A stretch of DNA of 23,106 nucleotides from contig JAURGS010000015.1 in NCBI GenBank assembly GCA_030833685.1, positions 1-23,106 on the forward strand, read 5' to 3'. Source of the DNA: Rhodoferax sp. (GTDB taxonomy: Bacteria; Pseudomonadota; Gammaproteobacteria; Burkholderiales; Burkholderiaceae_C). A model generated the notes under the pieces. The model was given only the letters and a program-made list of their open reading frames with translations. It was not told the DNA's origin and did no database searches. The number at the start of each line of letters is the position of its first letter. Within the stretch, counting starts at the first letter, position 1. Below are positions 22,145 to 23,106 of this stretch, in pieces. Position numbers and translations under genes: made by a program.

Positions 22145-22267
22145 GGCTGGCGAGTATTTATCTGGCCTGCAGTCTGGCGCAACTGAATGCGATGTGTTGT
22201 GCGTGGAGTTGGGCGTTGAGGCGATGGTGTGGTTACCTTAGTTCTTCTGTCTGACCTTGGAGGTCGT

Positions 22268-22576
22268 ATGTTGCGCACGCTTTTCCTTTCTTGCTTGTTG
22301 GGCTTACTGAACGTTGGCGCTCAAGCGCAGCCGGCCGAGCGCTTAGACGTCTGGTGGGGACACATGTGGGGCTATGGCATGGGAGGTGGGGGCATGATGT
22401 TTGTTTTTTGGCTGATCGTTCTTGTGCTGGTGGTGGTGTTGGTCCGGTGGGTTATCAGCGGTGAGCGCGGCGGCCGCGCTGACGCACGCGAGATCCTGGA
22501 CAGGCGCTTTGCCAAGGGCGAAATTGACGAGGTCGAATACGCCAAGCGCAAAGCGGCGCTTGCCAACAAAGACTGA
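22268..22576 (+). CDS. Small SHOCT-domain membrane protein
   Basis: This 102-residue protein has a signal or first helix (MLRTLFLSCLLGLLNVGAQA, possible cleavage near residue 20), a Trp/Gly/Met-rich stretch (WWGHMWGYGMGGGGMM), a membrane helix (about 44-63) and a C-terminal SHOCT motif (DAREILDRRFAKGEIDEVEYAKRKAAL, 72-98). SHOCT is a short oligomerisation motif often found at protein ends; the function is unknown. ATG 22268 follows GGAGG by four bases. The Shine-Dalgarno lies in a small potential hairpin (GACCT 22253-22257 with AGGTC 22261-22265). Confidence 0.88.
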   Translation: MLRTLFLSCLLGLLNVGAQAQPAERLDVWWGHMWGYGMGGGGMMFVFWLIVLVLVVVLVRWVISGERGGRADAREILDRRFAKGEIDEVEYAKRKAALANKD

Positions 22577-22695
22577 GCGCAAATGATCACAGATTGGACA
22601 TGACGGGGTGCTTTGATCCTTTAGCCTGACGGAAGAATTGCACAAACTGAAAGCCGACAGATTGGATCGGGACTTAACTTTTTTTTGGAGACTTT

Positions 22696-23106
22696 ATGCG
22701 CAGATTTACGCCCATATGTATGACTTTTGCGGCGCTGGCGTTGCTACTGGTGTTCCCTGCGCATGCAGCGCCAGCCGGTACGGTTAAGACGTCAAAAGGG
22801 AGCGTGTTTGTTGAGCGCCAGGCTAACAAAATACCGGCGAGCCCAGGCTTTTCTGTCGAGGCAGGCGACCGTGTGGTCACCGGGTCAGATGGTGCTGTTG
22901 GCATCATGCTCAAAGACAGTACCTCTTTGTCTGCTGGTCCGAATTCAACGTTGGACCTGGATAAGTATTCCTTTGATCCCAAAACACATGGGGGCGAGCT
23001 CAACGCATCGGTCACGCGTGGATCTCTGGCTGTGATTTCCGGAAAGTTGGCCAAGGCCAATCCTGATCGGGTGAAGTTTTCGACGCGTAGCATGACGCTG
23101 GGAGTA
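22696..23106 (+). CDS. FecR-domain protein, N-terminal part (continues beyond window)
   Basis: The frame from ATG 22696 stays open to the last base, giving 137 residues. A signal peptide (MRRFTPICMTFAALALLLVFPAHA, cleavage near residue 24) precedes a FecR-type beta domain: GTVKTSKGSVFVERQ, AGDRVVTGSDGAVGIMLKDSTSLSAGPNS and NASVTRGSLAVISGKLAK. GGAG lies five bases upstream of the ATG. Unlike classical FecR, there is no anti-sigma N-terminus, and no sigma factor gene is next to it, so this is one of the exported FecR-domain proteins of unknown role. Complete only outside the window. Confidence 0.85.
   Translation, partial: MRRFTPICMTFAALALLLVFPAHAAPAGTVKTSKGSVFVERQANKIPASPGFSVEAGDRVVTGSDGAVGIMLKDSTSLSAGPNSTLDLDKYSFDPKTHGGELNASVTRGSLAVISGKLAKANPDRVKFSTRSMTLGV

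Noticed and set aside
1..23106. CRISPR array, tRNA, rRNA, insertion sequence or prophage
   Set aside because: No regularly spaced direct repeats, no cloverleaf with CCA end, no transposase or phage protein was recognised on either strand.

Overview
The window looks like a chromosomal segment of a betaproteobacterium, most likely order Burkholderiales and close to Comamonadaceae. This is inferred from the protein families and their character (salicylate-5-hydroxylase-like Rieske oxygenase, complete Liv-type ABC transporter, Tat-type dienelactone hydrolase, FecR-domain protein) and from the moderately high GC with dense, overlapping operons. I could not run a database search. I see no tRNA, rRNA, insertion sequence, phage gene or CRISPR array.

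Layout. 1-993 (+): the 3' end of a glutamine-synthetase-family gene followed by an adrenodoxin-type [2Fe-2S] ferredoxin. From 1002 to 15147 almost everything is on the minus strand; read in transcription order it is: a two-subunit Rieske oxygenase resembling NagG/NagH (15147-13397), a 432-base gap, a Liv-type transporter livK-livH-livM-livG-livF (12964-8316) with a strong terminator between livK and livH, a glycerophosphodiester phosphodiesterase (8282-7236), a phosphonate/phosphite-type transporter phnD-phnC-phnE-phnE (7171-3805), L-serine dehydratase (3764-2376), and a TerC-family membrane protein (1988-1002). The terC leader is a clear yybP-ykoY (Mn2+) riboswitch, and its sequence offers a second fold that would hide the ribosome binding site.

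15351-16839 (+): a PIG-L/LmbE deacetylase and a short-chain dehydrogenase, divergent from the oxygenase. 16867-17636 (-): a cupin and a small HNH protein. 17794-21187 (+): a DUF962/Mpo1-like membrane protein, a large membrane sensor kinase (HisKA_2 class) and a stand-alone receiver, all joined by overlapping reading frames. 21254-23106 (+): a Tat-exported dienelactone-hydrolase-like protein, a SHOCT membrane protein, and a FecR-domain protein that runs off the end.

How the genes may work together. Three nutritional themes are visible: aromatic acid uptake and hydroxylation (Liv transporter plus NagGH-like oxygenase, possibly helped by the ferredoxin), phosphorus scavenging (phosphodiesterase plus PhnDCEE, without any C-P lyase gene in view), and manganese homeostasis (riboswitch plus TerC). 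The DUF962-kinase-receiver unit is a separate signalling module. The most noteworthy non-coding element is the terC riboswitch and its expression platform.
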